Positions 1-10,099 of a stretch of 24,551 bases of DNA are shown here, one piece after another. Both the position numbers and the translations under genes were made by a program. Every line of letters starts with the position of its first letter. Within the stretch, counting starts at the first letter, position 1. A model generated the notes under the pieces. It was given only the letters and a program-made list of their open reading frames with translations. It did not search any database and was not told the DNA's origin. Source of the stretch: Pascua guehoae (lineage: Eukaryota > Basidiomycota > Tremellomycetes > Trichosporonales > Trichosporonaceae). The DNA lies in contig BCJX01000011.1 in NCBI GenBank assembly GCA_001600415.1, positions 1,193,254 to 1,217,804 of the forward strand, written 5' to 3'.

Positions 1-2
1 AC

Positions 3-1541
3 CCCCGCACAGACCAGTCCCAAGCCTCGTGGCAACCGGTCTCGCCCAGTGGTCAGCCTGTTGACCTCCTCACCCAAGTCCCAACAGGTGGCTCTCAAGC
101 TCCTGTTGAGCAGACCGTCCAACACTCTGCGGCTCTCCCGGCACACCAACAGCAACCAGTCACTGCTGGTGCCCCAACTCAACACGTCCGTGCTGCTCCC
201 CGTCGTTCTGTTGGACACCCGTCCTCGTCGGTGCCTTCGCAACCATCGACACCAACACCAAGGGACCCTCATCAACCTCCTCCGGCCCCTCTCGTTGGCC
301 AACTGCTGCCCCTGTCGCCGCACCAGCAGTTGAGATCGCCTCCTCCCGTCCCCATTGCCTCTCGTCCTCGTTCGGTGGCACAGCAAACCCACCAGCCAGC
401 ACAATCGTGGCACACGGTTCCCGTCACCCCTGGTTTGCCTCCTGTCCCCCAACTCCCTCCGATGACCCCTCCACCTCCGGCTCACGTCCCTGCCGCTGCC
501 CCCATGCAGCAGGTCCTTCAACCAATGCCGGCGACATCGGACCAGTGGGCGGCCATGTTTGAGGGTCTGATGCGGTCTGCTGGGCGAGCACCGGCTCCCG
601 CGGCCGTACCAGCCCCTCTGGCAACCCCTCGCACNGATCCTGGTGCCCCTCGAGCCAAGCTTCCCACCTTCAGTGGAGAGACCAGCAAGTTTAGCGCGTT
701 CCTTCGTCGGATTGAGCAGTTGTTCCAAGACTACNCCAACAACTACTNGACCGGTTCGNGTAAGATNACCTTTGTTGGCTCCCTACTCGAGGGAGAAGCG
801 TCCAAGTGGTTTGAGACTGGCATTCGCGCGACTCGAGCCTGGGACGGCAACTGGGAAGCGTTTAGGTCTGAGTTCCAACAGACCTACGCTGACCAGGACG
901 AACTTCGCCAAGCGCGTAAGCGTTGGCATGATGGTAAGGTTGTAATGCGAAACAACCTCCAGGAGTACTGGAACGACTTCCGGTACCACCGCCGTCTCCT
1001 TGGTATCACGGACGAGCAATCGTGCGTGTACCTTTTCTGGAAGGGTCTTCCCCGTTGGCTTGTGGAGCGCAGTAACGACATCGACGTCGAGGACTTCGAC
1101 AACGTCGACGCGCTCTACCAGGTTGTCTACAAGCGTTACCGAAGCTTGCAGGCCAACCAGTCCAGCCACCCCTCCCNNTACAGCAGAACGACTACTTCTT
1201 CCTCTGCTGCGGGCCCTTCCCGCCAGCCAGCCGCTGCGGCCGCTGCTGGCAAGCCTCGNACGTCAACGACCTCGGCAACCNTTNCGTCCCNGACCACACG
1301 TGGTNCCCCTGCGCCACTCAAGGTCGACCCAGAGGCCTACGGACAACGGGACATTCCCGGCGTCCATGGGCCCCTCACCCCTGCAGTCCNCGAGCTCTGC
1401 ATGAAACACAACTTGTGTTTNGTGTGCCGCAAGCCCAACCATTCGGNGGCACAGTGCCCAGACGCCNGCACTCCTNGCCNTACCGCCCTCGGTGCAGTAG
1501 AGGAGCTTGCAGAAGAACCAGTTCCCGACCTGGGAAACTGA
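3..1541 (+). CDS. gag: E1 Gag polyprotein of a Ty3/gypsy element (5' end outside window)
   Basis: The frame is open from the first bases of the window to a TGA at 1539-1541, so the true start lies upstream. Translated from position 3, the first ~215 residues are rich in Pro, Gln and Ser. From about 650 there is a retrotransposon gag/capsid-type domain (KLPTFSGE, LLEGEASKWF, LQEYWNDFRYHRRLLG). Near the end is a zinc knuckle, C-x2-C-x4-H-x4-C, around 1412-1455, expected to bind genomic RNA. Several N bases interrupt the reading but none forces a stop. Pol is in the -1 frame relative to this ORF and overlaps its 3' end, so a frameshift or a separate start would be needed to express it. Assignment as Gag is secure; start codon and full length are unknown. 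Confidence 0.88.
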   Translation, partial: PRTDQSQASWQPVSPSGQPVDLLTQVPTGGSQAPVEQTVQHSAALPAHQQQPVTAGAPTQHVRAAPRRSVGHPSSSVPSQPSTPTPRDPHQPPPAPLVGQLLPLSPHQQLRSPPPVPIASRPRSVAQQTHQPAQSWHTVPVTPGLPPVPQLPPMTPPPPAHVPAAAPMQQVLQPMPATSDQWAAMFEGLMRSAGRAPAPAAVPAPLATPRXDPGAPRAKLPTFSGETSKFSAFLRRIEQLFQDYXNNYXTGSXKXTFVGSLLEGEASKWFETGIRATRAWDGNWEAFRSEFQQTYADQDELRQARKRWHDGKVVMRNNLQEYWNDFRYHRRLLGITDEQSCVYLFWKGLPRWLVERSNDIDVEDFDNVDALYQVVYKRYRSLQANQSSHPSXYSRTTTSSSAAGPSRQPAAAAAAGKPXTSTTSATXXSXTTRGXPAPLKVDPEAYGQRDIPGVHGPLTPAVXELCMKHNLCXVCRKPNHSXAQCPDAXTPXXTALGAVEELAEEPVPDLGN

Positions 1542-3058
1542 AGACCCTCCACGCGCCTGAGCAACGTGTGGCGGGTAACCTTGTTCATTGCTCCNTTCCN
1601 GATTCCGCCCCGGACGATGTTGTCGCTTCCGCCTCCGCCTCTGTGTTTCTCGGTTCTCCCCGTTCCTCNTCGTCGACTGATACCCAACTCCCCACGTCGA
1701 CGGNGTCTGTATCAAGTCACCNTGCTCCGGTATCGCCCTCGTCCGTTCCGTCGCCGACCTCTGGCCCTGACCACATCACCGAGGTCAAGGGTCTCCTCAA
1801 GCAGCCACAACTCCCGTTCTTCCTCGTCATCTCCCTCGAGTTCACCATTGGTGACATGCANTCCATCTGTGTCGCCATGGTAGACTCTGGAACNAACGTG
1901 AGCATGATGGACGCCAACTACGCCAAGAAGCACCAAGTCCCAACACTTGAGCTTACTCGGCAACGTGGACTCAAGCTTGCTGATGGGACCGAGGCTGCGC
2001 CCCTCACCCATAAGACAGCATTGCTCCACACGCGTCTCGGCTCGCACGTCGAACAAATGGAATTCTTGATCGCCAAGATCCAAGAGTTTGACGTGCTCAT
2101 CGGCATGGATTGGTTGGCTAAGCATGACCCGTACATCAAGTGGTCAACGCTCGCCATCCAGTTCACATCAGACTACTGCAAGGCAAATTGCCAAGCACCC
2201 TCCTCTTCCTCGGTGAAGTCGCCTAGCAGGTCTGGCGACTCACCTGTCAAGAACATCCTTCTGCCTCCGCTTCGTGGCAAAATTAAGTTCATGAAACGCG
2301 ACAAGCCCAATACCCCCGTCCCGAAGCAAGTAGTTGAGGCCTTTATGCAACAACCACTCCCGTGCTTCTTGAACGATGGCATTGCTCCTCTGCTATCGCT
2401 CGTTTCCCCTCCGCCCACTCTTGCGGCCGTGGCCACGACTATGGAACCCACGCCACGTGCTGCCATCACCCCGGAGTTAGCCGACGACGGGAGCAAACTC
2501 AACTCTGAGGAACCAGAGGAGGTTGAGACGCTGATGTGGTACCCACATTCAGCAGCCTCCTTCCTTCTGCTCCAATATGAGGACGATGCTGTTCCTGCCC
2601 AACCATTCGTCTACTCCTCCACGGGTCTAGTCACGTCTCTCGATTCTGGTCTGGACCTCAAGTGCGCTAGCGCCAAGTCGACCGACCCCGATCCCGATGA
2701 CTACGACGATCCACTCTCCACTCTTGTGCCGGATCGTGATGAGATTGCCAAGGTCGTACCCGTCGAGTTCCACGACTACCTCGACGTGTTCTCCAAGACC
2801 AACAGCAATCGCCTTCCGGCACACACCAACTACAACCATGCGATCGACCTTAAGGACGAGAGCAAGTTCCTGGGTAAGCGCAAAGCTTACCGTTTCGCCG
2901 GCCGCGAGGCAGCAATTGCTGAAGACTACGTCGATCAATTGCTTGCCAANGGGTACATCCGTCCCTCCAAGTCCCCTACCGCAGCTCCCCTCTTCTTTGT
3001 CGGCAAGAAGGATGACGATGTCGGCGTTCGGCCCGTCATCGACTATCGCCAGATGAAC
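1415..3058 (+). pseudogene. pol: E1 Pol remnant: protease, linker and N-terminal RT, truncated
   Basis: This frame overlaps gag in the -1 frame. A Ser/Pro-rich stretch precedes an aspartic protease whose active site reads VAMVDSG near 1873-1893, followed by the family-typical FDVLIGMDWL. A variable linker leads into RT with [23 protein letters not shown] and [10 protein letters not shown], the entry motif just before RT palm motif A. At about 3058 RT homology stops abruptly. The polymerase active site, RNase H and integrase are all missing, so this copy cannot be autonomous. The break is not at a typical LTR terminus, which suggests deletion, recombination or a mis-join. The element is plus-strand and faces the E2 element on the minus strand. 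Confidence 0.85.
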
Positions 3059-3561
3059 GTCAGTTCGGCCGCTACGCTGTCACGAGTGGCGTGCACTGGT
3101 TCATCAAGAATCAGAAGATTCGCAAGGTGGCCATGACGTCCGGTACGATGCTGGAGGAGGTGCATCATGCCTCCGAAGCTGGTCCGTCGTCGGGGAAGCA
3201 TAAGGGTTCCCCCTCGAAGTCATCTCCAGTCAAGTCGAAGTGCCGTAAGGTGCAGAAGTCGGCGAGGGGTGGTCCGAACTCGCCGATTGAGCTCCCGTTG
3301 ACCGAAAGTGAGTTCGGTTTGACCGAAGAGGAGTCAGACGGGTCGTATTCTGCCCATGACTCCACCAGTTCCGGCGTGGGCTCGACTGACGGCGAAGTTG
3401 ATGATGACGAGGAGGACGACGAGGACAAGGAGGAAGAGGGTGAGCCTGAGATCGATGTCGACGAGCAGCAGGTGCTGCTCGACTCGATTTATGATGAGGC
3501 CGATGCCAAGGCTGCCCGCACGGGCAAGGGCAAGGGTCGCGGTGCGGGCAACCACCGTTAA
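3059..3561 (+). CDS. Acidic low-complexity ORF fused to the truncated E1 Pol
   Basis: The frame is open from the E1 breakpoint to a TAA at 3559-3561, in a different frame from E1 Pol. The reading starts [16 protein letters not shown] and has no obvious ATG at the junction, so it looks like the 3' part of a longer gene. The middle is rich in Ser, Lys and Pro. Residues roughly 95-125 are an almost pure Asp/Glu run. The tail is basic (GKGKGRG). Such acid-basic disorder is common in nuclear or chromatin proteins, but no domain is recognised and no function is assigned. Just after the stop there is an intron-like segment (3564-3608). It may be a host-gene exon brought next to E1 by rearrangement, or the end of another repeat. 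Coding status is uncertain. Confidence 0.4.
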
Positions 3562-3717
3562 GTGTGAGTGGTATGGTCCTTCTGAAGACCACTTCTAACG
3601 TTCCGCAGTGGGCTTCGGCAGCCCATTTGTGTATCCATTCCATTTCTGTTATGTCCGTGCTACACCGCCGTTCGTGTGTACGATGTGTAGCCATGCATCA
3701 TAAGTGTCCGATAAGTA
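3562..3717 (+). other. Short spacer with an intron-like segment
   Basis: This spacer separates the acidic ORF from the stop codon of the opposing E2 Pol. A 45-nt stretch, 3564-3608, has a GTGAGT donor, a TTCTAAC branch-point-like sequence and a CAG acceptor, the spacing of a small fungal intron. It would be a 3'-UTR intron of the upstream ORF. No copy of the E2 LTR was recognised here, so the 3' LTR of E2 appears to be lost. Confidence 0.4.
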
Positions 3718-6700
3718 CTACGGATGGGCCAGACCAGGCTTCAGTGGGTGATCAGTGTGGAAGTCCTCTACTGCGTCAGTGGCGTTTGCCACATCGTCAG
3801 CCGATTGCCAGGTGGCCCACTCGAGAGCATCGTTGTCGTATCCCTTCCACTTGACGAGGTAGCGTAGGGGTTGATGGAAGCGATTGTCCAGCTTAGAGTT
3901 GAGGATATGGTCAACCTCATGTTCCAGATATCCCGCAACCTCTACGGGAGGTGGCGGAGCCTGTTCGCACCCTTCAAAGGTGTTTTCGGTAAATTCCTTC
4001 AGGCACCAAACGTGGAAAACGTCATGAATCTGGAAGTGATGAGGTAGCCAAAGTCGATACGCATGGCCCGAAATCTTTTCGGTAATCTCGTATGGCCCAA
4101 TGAATTTCGGCCCGACCTTCTGCATCGGGAGCTTGAGGTCAATGTTTTTGGTCGAAAGGTAGACTTTCTGGCTGACTTGCCAATCAGGTGCAGGCTTGCG
4201 ATGGCGGTTGTAGTACTTGGACTGTCGCTCGCGCACCTCTGTAAGTCGTTTACAGAGAAAGTTGTGAAGATTGGCCAGACGAGCAACATACGGGCGCGCC
4301 GAACCCACTTCGGTTGGGGTGGAAATTAATTCGGGAGTTAACGTAGTGCGCGGATGATACCCGTAGTTGGTGAAGAATGGAGAATAGGTCGTGCAACTGT
4401 GTTCGGAGTTGTAGACAAATTCGGCTAAGGGCAATATGGGGGCCCAATTGTTCTGGAGATAGTTGAGGTAGATGCGCAAATACCCTTCCAACCATTGGTT
4501 GACAATCTCGGTTTGGCCGTCTGTTTGTGGTTGGTAGGTGGACGAAAACTTGGCTTCGGAGCCTACGATCTTGCAGAAACTAGTCCAGAATTCCGAAGTG
4601 AACTCCGTACCACGATCGGATACGATTCGGTGCAGTGTACCATGTTTCGAGAAGATGTGAACATAGTACAGGTGAGCCACATCTGGTGCAGTTATCTTCT
4701 TCGTACAAGGAAGGAAGATGGCCATCTTCGTCAAATGATTGACAATGACGAGGATGCAGTCGTAACTGTCAGATAGGGGTAATCCTTTGATGAAATCCAT
4801 GGTAATGTCGGACCATGGGTGCTCGGGGTAGCGTAGAGGCTTCAGAAGGCCATACGGCTTGTGTTGCGGTGCCTTTGCTTGCGCACAGGCATTGCACGTT
4901 TTAACGTAATCTGCAATGTCCGATTTGGCTCCGGGCCAGTAGAAGTGATGTCCGAGCAACTCGAAAGTACACGCGACACCCGGATGTCCGGACATCTTGG
5001 TGTCGTGAGACTGCTCCATGAACCGAAGTCATAGGTTCGGTTGGTCCGAATTTGCTTCGGGAATGTAGAAAGCAGTTTGATGATGCAGAAGGCCGTTTTC
5101 GTCGACATGGTAGCATTTGCGCTCAGTGCGGGATGCTGAGCCATCGGCGAGGCGGGCAATGACCTCGCGGGTGAAGTTGTCGTGGCTCTGGGCGGCCTTG
5201 ATGTCCTCGTAGGAGGACGAGTAAAGGACGGCAGCGATGATCTGGTTGAGATGAAGTACCTGTCAGTAGTTCTCTTCCTGATCTTCGTCCATCAGAATGT
5301 AGTCCAGTCATCTTGAAAGAGCGTCCAGCATGGTCGAATATTTTCCAGGCCGATAATCGATCTTGTAGACATAGTCTTGCAGAAACTGCATCCAGCGGAC
5401 TTGACATCTTGTAATATTCTTCTTGGAATCAAACCAGATGAGAGGCTGGTGGTTGGTGACGACCTGGATGGGTAGTGCGGCACCTTCTAGGTAGTGCCGC
5501 CAGGCCTTGAAGGCTGAAATGATCACTAGAAGTTCCTTATCGTGGATCTCGTAGTTAAGTTCGGGAGCAGAAAGCTTGCGCGAATAAAATGCGACTGGTC
5601 TGAACTTGCCTTTGACCTTCTGATAGAGAACCGCACCGATAGCGTAGTCAGAGGCGTCGGTCTCCACGTAGAGAGGCAGGTTCGGGTTGGCTTGGACCAG
5701 GAATCCAGCGCTGTTGAAGGCGTTTTTAAGTTCTTCAAACGCACGTTGAGCTTTGGTGGTCCAAACGAACTCCGGGGCTCTCGTAACGGTTTTCGTGAGG
5801 TCTGTAAGTGGTCCGGCGATCCAAGAGTAGTTTCGGATGAACTGACGATAGAAGTTGCAGAGACCGAGGAACTGGCGTACCTCCGTGATGTTGGTGGGTA
5901 CTGGCCAATCGAGGATAGAAGCGACTTTGGCGGGCGACATAGACACACCTTTGTCGGAGACGATGTAGCCGAGGAACTCGACTTCGGTCTTGTAGAACTC
6001 GCATTTTTCGGCTCTTGCGAACAAGTTGTTGTCCCGAAGTCGTTCCAGTACTTGCCGAATGTGTTTCGTGTGCTCTTCATAAGTGTCCGAGTACACGAGG
6101 ATGTCATCAAGATAGGCAATGGCAAACTTGTCGAGCATGTCGGAGAAGATGCTGTTGACAAGGTGCTGGAAAGACGCAGGGGCGTTGGTGAGGCCGAAAG
6201 GCATGACGCGATATACGAACAGTCCGTAACGAGTTCGGAATGCCATTTTCCATTCGTCCCCTTCTGCAACATGAATCTGGTGGTACGCATTGCGCAAATC
6301 GATCTTCGTGAAGTACTTCACAGTACCGAGGCGATCGATGAGCTCCGAAACAAGGGGCAAGGGGTACCTGTTCTTGACAGTAACCCTGTTGAGGCCCCTG
6401 TAGTCGACACAGAGATGCAGAGAGCCGTCCTTCTTCTTGATGAAAAGGATGGGTGCGCTGGCAGGTGACTGAGAGTGGGTAATAAACCCGTTGGCAAGGT
6501 GCTCATCCAGGTACTTCTTTAGTACCTCTAGCTCCTTTGGCGAAAGCGCATAAATCGGACCAAAGGGTGGACGGGCGTCCTTTTCGAGCGGGATCGAGTG
6601 GTCATAAGAGTGATGCGGTGGGAGTGTATCCGCTTCGGCTTGACTGAACACGTTTAAGAGATCCCGAAATTGAATCGGAACGTACTCCAATGCGACCGAT

Positions 6701-7416
6701 GCCCATCGGGCTGTTTGTACTTCCCCGCTGGTCTCTCTCATGACCATACCACAAGACTTGGCCTTGCGGGCGAGGGCTCGGAACTCGGTGGCGGTTATGA
6801 AGGTGATATCCAGCTTCTTCAGTTGGTCCGAAAGTGGTTCTGGTGCATCAGGATCCTCCTCTGGATCCTCCAGTCCTCATTTCGGCCAGCGTGAGGGGAG
6901 CGTGACACAGAAAGTCTCCCAGTTAAACTGGGGGTGCATCTGGACACACCAGGGGATGCCGAACAGCATGTTGTGCTGCTGTAAGGGCACGACATCAAGG
7001 CGGGTAGTGAAGGTGACCTCGCCATGATGAAATTCGAGGTCCACAAACTCCGAAACAGTTACGGGTTTGGGGAAGTGTTTTTCGGATAATTTTTCGAAGT
7101 TAAACAGGTTATACGGTTGATTGTAGCGTTGTGTCTTCAGTCTGAATTGTTTTACGAGGTCGACGTCAATGGCGTTGATGTCCGAACCCGTGTCGATGAA
7201 GACAGCAACGTCGGTATCAGGCAAGGGTATCTCAACTGAGCAGAAATAGTGTTTTTGAGGTTTTTCGAACAGGGAGGCAACAGAAAGGGAAGCCTTGCGC
7301 AGGATGCGGCAAATATGCCTGGTGGCCCAGCTTCCGAAGGTCCAGGATACTATTTTGCCAACTTCGCTTGGTACGGAGCTGGTTCTGGAGGTGGCAAAGG
7401 TGCCTTCGTCACGACC
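3718..7416 (-). pseudogene. pol: E2 Pol: PR-RT-RNase H-integrase-chromodomain with nonsense codons
   Basis: One reading frame runs from 7416 down to 3718. It is -1 relative to gag, and the two frames overlap at 7350-7416. Protease has DTGSD near 7190. RT has LCVDYRGLNRVTVKNRYPLP and the catalytic YLDD at 6103-6114. RNase H has an intact first catalytic motif (ETDASD), but its later Asp motif reads VVTNHQPL with Asn. Integrase has the H2C2 finger (ending CNAC) and the D, D, E residues in TMDFIKG, VSDRGTEF and GQTEIVNQ. The end is a chromodomain (LVKWKGYDN). In-frame TGA codons lie at 6877-6879, 5308-5310, 5263-5265 and 5029-5031, each one transition from CGA. The first stop separates protease from RT; the others fall between RNase H and the integrase finger. 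Without these stops the frame would be continuous. Confidence 0.9.
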
Positions 7417-8847
7417 TTATTGGACTTCGGTCTTTCCGAAGAAAACGTGTTCTTGGGCTTGTTCTTCTCCTTGTTCTTGACGTTCGGGCAGTTGTCAAGG
7501 GTGTGCTCCCCCCCGCAGAACATGCAGAGGTTGTTTTCCTTGCGACGCGTTCACTCTGTAAGAGTGAGCTTGCCCTTGGAGTTGAGGTGCAAGAAGGGCT
7601 TTCTGTCCTTCACGCCGTCCAAATTCTTTTCGGTTGTGGTCGTCGACGTTTTGGTTGTCGTTGTCAACGAGAAAGTGGGGTTCAGTTTGGCCAAAGCCGT
7701 CTTCGGTGGGGCCATTTTGGAATCTTTCTCATTAAGATGCTTGCGAGATCGGTCCTTCCAGGCCTCGACGTCATTGATGACGGATTCGATGTGCTTGGCC
7801 TCCCACATGAGGTCATGCAAGGGCCAAGTTTCATCCCCGACGACTCTCGCGAGCTCGTCTTGGATGCGGAACTTGAGGCCCTCACAGAACTTCTCGACAA
7901 GTACCGTGTTGAGGGCCAAATTCTTTACGTCATACCCGGCGAGGGCTCCACACGTAACGAAATCGGCTACGTACTTGACGACGGTGGAGGTTTGCCGAAT
8001 CGAGCTCCACTTTGACAGATATTCGTTTCGGCGTTGCTGAACTGGCATTCCGAAGATATCTTCAAACTGGTCGAGGAACTGGTCGAAGGTGCGCATCTGG
8101 GTACCCTGGGTGTGGGTGGCCTTTCGCTCGTTGATGTACCACTAGTGGTTTAGGGTCATCCCGAAGTAGGCGTCCGAACCAGACAAACTTATGTTCCTCA
8201 GTCGGAAATTGATCCGACTGTAGCGAAAGGTAAGAAGTAACGTCGTCAAGAAAAGCAGTGACTTCGTCATTCGAACCTCCCTTAAAGGGGTCCGGCTCCT
8301 TGATGCAGTGTGGGCCACAGCCAAGGGCCGGAGTATGTTGATGGAGGTGAGGGTCGGTTGCGACCGGAATGATTTTGGGCCGCAGGGGTCGGAGAGAAGG
8401 GGCCCTCGGTGGGTGCGGAGGCGACAACGGTACATCCGTTCTACCTTTCGGTCGGACCACACCAAATTCTCGCTCTTCGAAGGAGCCTATCTCCAGCTCC
8501 GATGAATTGTCCGATTCTTCCCCATTGCCGTCTTGCGTGTCGCTCGCCATAAAGGGGAGCAGGTTGTCCTCCGTCTCCGGGACAGTCGTAAGGTCTACGG
8601 GGGTGCTGAAAGGCGGATCCTCGAGATCCAGAAGTGACGTGTCTCGGGGCGGGGGCGCAGAGGTGGTGTGCGGCCGGACTTGAGTCCGGACGCTCCGAAC
8701 GTGGTTTCGGAGTCGCGAAACTTCGTCCGGTAGAGACTCCAGTGGTCGGATGCGCTCGTCGAGGCGATTAACGTTATCCGCCAAGTTCTCCAGGTGCTGG
8801 AGGATGCGATTGAGCTTGGCAGCGCTGTTGGATGGAGCGCGCGACAT
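7350..8847 (-). pseudogene. gag: E2 Gag, frameshifted and with a premature TGA
   Basis: The likely start is the ATG at 8845-8847 (reading MSRAPSNSAA), 50 nt after the 5' LTR. The N-terminus looks like a short coiled coil (LNRILQHLENLADNVNRLDERI). A disordered acidic linker follows, then the capsid domain (PFKGGSNDEVTAFLDDVTSY). At about 8139-8147 the frame breaks by one nucleotide equivalent. Capsid then continues in the next frame (WYINERKATHTQGTQM, then FEDIFG). A TGA at 7551-7553, where CGA is the simplest ancestor, precedes the zinc knuckle CMFCGGEHTLDNC (7488-7526). This knuckle has spacing C-x2-C-x3-H-x4-C, one residue shorter than the classic form. The frame ends in TAG at 7350-7352. 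Identity as Gag is firm from position, capsid-like features and knuckle. Confidence 0.85.
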
Positions 8848-8897
8848 GGATGGCAAGGATTACGACTTGTAGCGACTTGTGAGAGAATTGTTCTGGC

Positions 8898-9285
8898 TGT
8901 TATGACCCGATTCGGCTGCGAGTAGACCGAAGCGAGGTTCGGGGATACCAAAAGAAGTTCGGTTCAGAGTTTGCTCCGCAGAGAGTGCGAAGCGACGCTG
9001 ACAAGTCGTGTAGGCCTCTTGTCGCACTCAGAGGGTCCTAGAGGTTTGTAGGAGATGGATTGAGGGCGGCAAGGGTGCAGAATGGCTAGTAGAGATACTA
9101 GAAGGGGAAAGAAACAAAAAGAACAATTCTCTGGGGATATCCAGGGATTGCCATGGGTACTTGTATCGGGGCATCGCCCTGAGGTTGACTCAGGCACGAG
9201 TGACGTCACGAACCGAAAGAGATTCACTACGTCTGAAAGGGATTCAGTAGGGATGGAGGTATGTTCCATGGTATGGTTCGTGACA
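8898..9285 (-). repeat. E2 5' LTR (388 bp, candidate boundaries)
   Basis: The block starts TGTTATGACCC and ends GGTTCGTGACA on the plus strand. The two termini are imperfect inverted repeats of each other with TG...CA ends, and the block lies 50 nt upstream of the E2 gag ATG. That is the expected place and structure for a 5' LTR. It contains the palindrome TGACGTCA at 9201-9208 (a CRE-like site) and a perfect 10-bp inverted repeat (GTCACGAACC 9205-9214, GGTTCGTGAC 9275-9284). No clear TATA box was seen. Its partner LTR was not found, so the boundaries rest on the termini alone. Confidence 0.6.
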
Positions 9286-10045
9286 GAGCTCCTGCGACCC
9301 CTGTCATAGTTCATATGTCACAACGGTGCCCTACTTTTACATGCCTATTCGAGTTTTGTCAAATAGTCGCGCCCTTAAAAAGGCGCGCGACTCGATAGCG
9401 ACGCGTGGCAAATATTCTCAAGTACTCCTGGATTGGAACTCGGCGCCACGCGTCGGAAATATACTTGGATATATAGCAGAGCCTGCAGTATTCGAAAATA
9501 TTTGACGTCGAATATTTTCGAGTACTGTAAAAAGGCTGGACTTCGTAACTTGGTAGATCAGCTTTGCTGATCTCGTCATACTCGAGAAAACTCGTCACTC
9601 GTCGTCATTATAGAATACTCGATTCTCGCTATCTAAGACACTACTGGAGAAAACTCGTCCCATCGTTCGCAAAACCCTGCAGTCTTATCTCGGTGAGACC
9701 CGCGGAGGCTACTCAGATGGGCAGGTCAGTGTCTCGGAGTAGATTGAACTCGGGGGACCCTGTGACATCATATGTATTTGATGGATTGGCGGTCGCATTT
9801 GGTAGATCGGGTTACATATGTTGGGTGCTCGCAAGTGTGGAAACCACGTGCAATATGCTCCCGTGGGGCACTGACCTGAGACGTGTTTTGAAGATGTGTG
9901 ATTGTATTTTGTTCTATCACACATTCCTCATGTGGTGATGCTTTTATGACATCCGCGGTCAAATGTCCGTTTTCTGCACCTGTAGGGCCATCAGACGCGT
10001 CGGCACATGACTGGGACACGTTCGCAAATCGAAGGTGGTCTAGTG
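9286..10045. other. Intergenic region, no convincing gene
   Basis: No ORF here looks like protein. The left third holds the hairpin-rich block (9366-9573) and a 13-bp direct repeat, GAGAAAACTCGTC, at 9584-9596 and 9647-9659. The right part (about 9900-10045) leads into a TATA box and may be the upstream region of the Ala/Asp-rich gene that follows. No LTR termini were recognised here. Confidence 0.5.
9366..9573. repeat. Cluster of four inverted repeats (hairpin block)
   Basis: Four stem-loops lie in about 210 bp. GTCGCGCC and GGCGCGCGAC pair around a short A-rich loop (about 9366-9392). CGACGCGTGGC (9399-9409) pairs perfectly with GCCACGCGTCG (9445-9455). AGTATTCGAAAATATT (9487-9502) pairs with AATATTTTCGAGTACT (9511-9526) with one mismatch around an 8-nt loop. 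AGATCAGC (9555-9562) pairs with GCTGATCT (9566-9573) around TTT. No ORF covers the block. It could be the remnant of a foldback or MITE-like element, or structured regulatory DNA. Confidence 0.75.
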
Positions 10046-10053
10046 TATATAAG
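10046..10053 (+). promoter_or_regulatory. TATA box upstream of the Ala/Asp-rich gene
   Basis: TATATAAG sits 54 nt before an ATG at 10100. A pyrimidine-rich stretch and the context CTTCACC precede that ATG. This spacing is typical for a fungal core promoter with a short leader. Confidence 0.5.
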
Positions 10054-10099
10054 GTGCATGCATGCGCATTTCCCCCTCCTGCACTTGCATTCTTCACCA

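Larger units (their letters stand above)
3718..9285 (-). mobile_element. E2: near-full-length Ty3/gypsy chromovirus, inactivated
   Basis: The minus-strand order is 5' LTR (8898-9285), 50-nt leader, gag, then pol with protease, RT, RNase H, integrase and chromodomain, ending in TAG at 3718-3720. This is the canonical gypsy order. It carries five in-frame TGA codons and one gag frameshift. No 3' LTR or target-site duplication was found at the left end. E1 on the plus strand converges on it tail to tail. Classification rests on domain order and motifs; boundaries at the right depend on imperfect LTR termini. Confidence 0.85.

Noticed and set aside
3230..3694. 154-codon minus-strand frame opposite the acidic ORF
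   Set aside because: It is His/Arg/Pro-rich, as expected for the antisense of an Asp/Glu-rich coding run, and has no domain.
3647..3717. Possible E2 3' LTR starting TGTTATG
   Set aside because: Similarity to the E2 5' LTR ends after the first seven bases and no matching terminus precedes Pol.
7502..7516. Seven-G run in E2 gag as a programmed frameshift site
   Set aside because: It lies outside the 7350-7416 window where the Pol frame is open, so slippage there would run into a stop at 7417.
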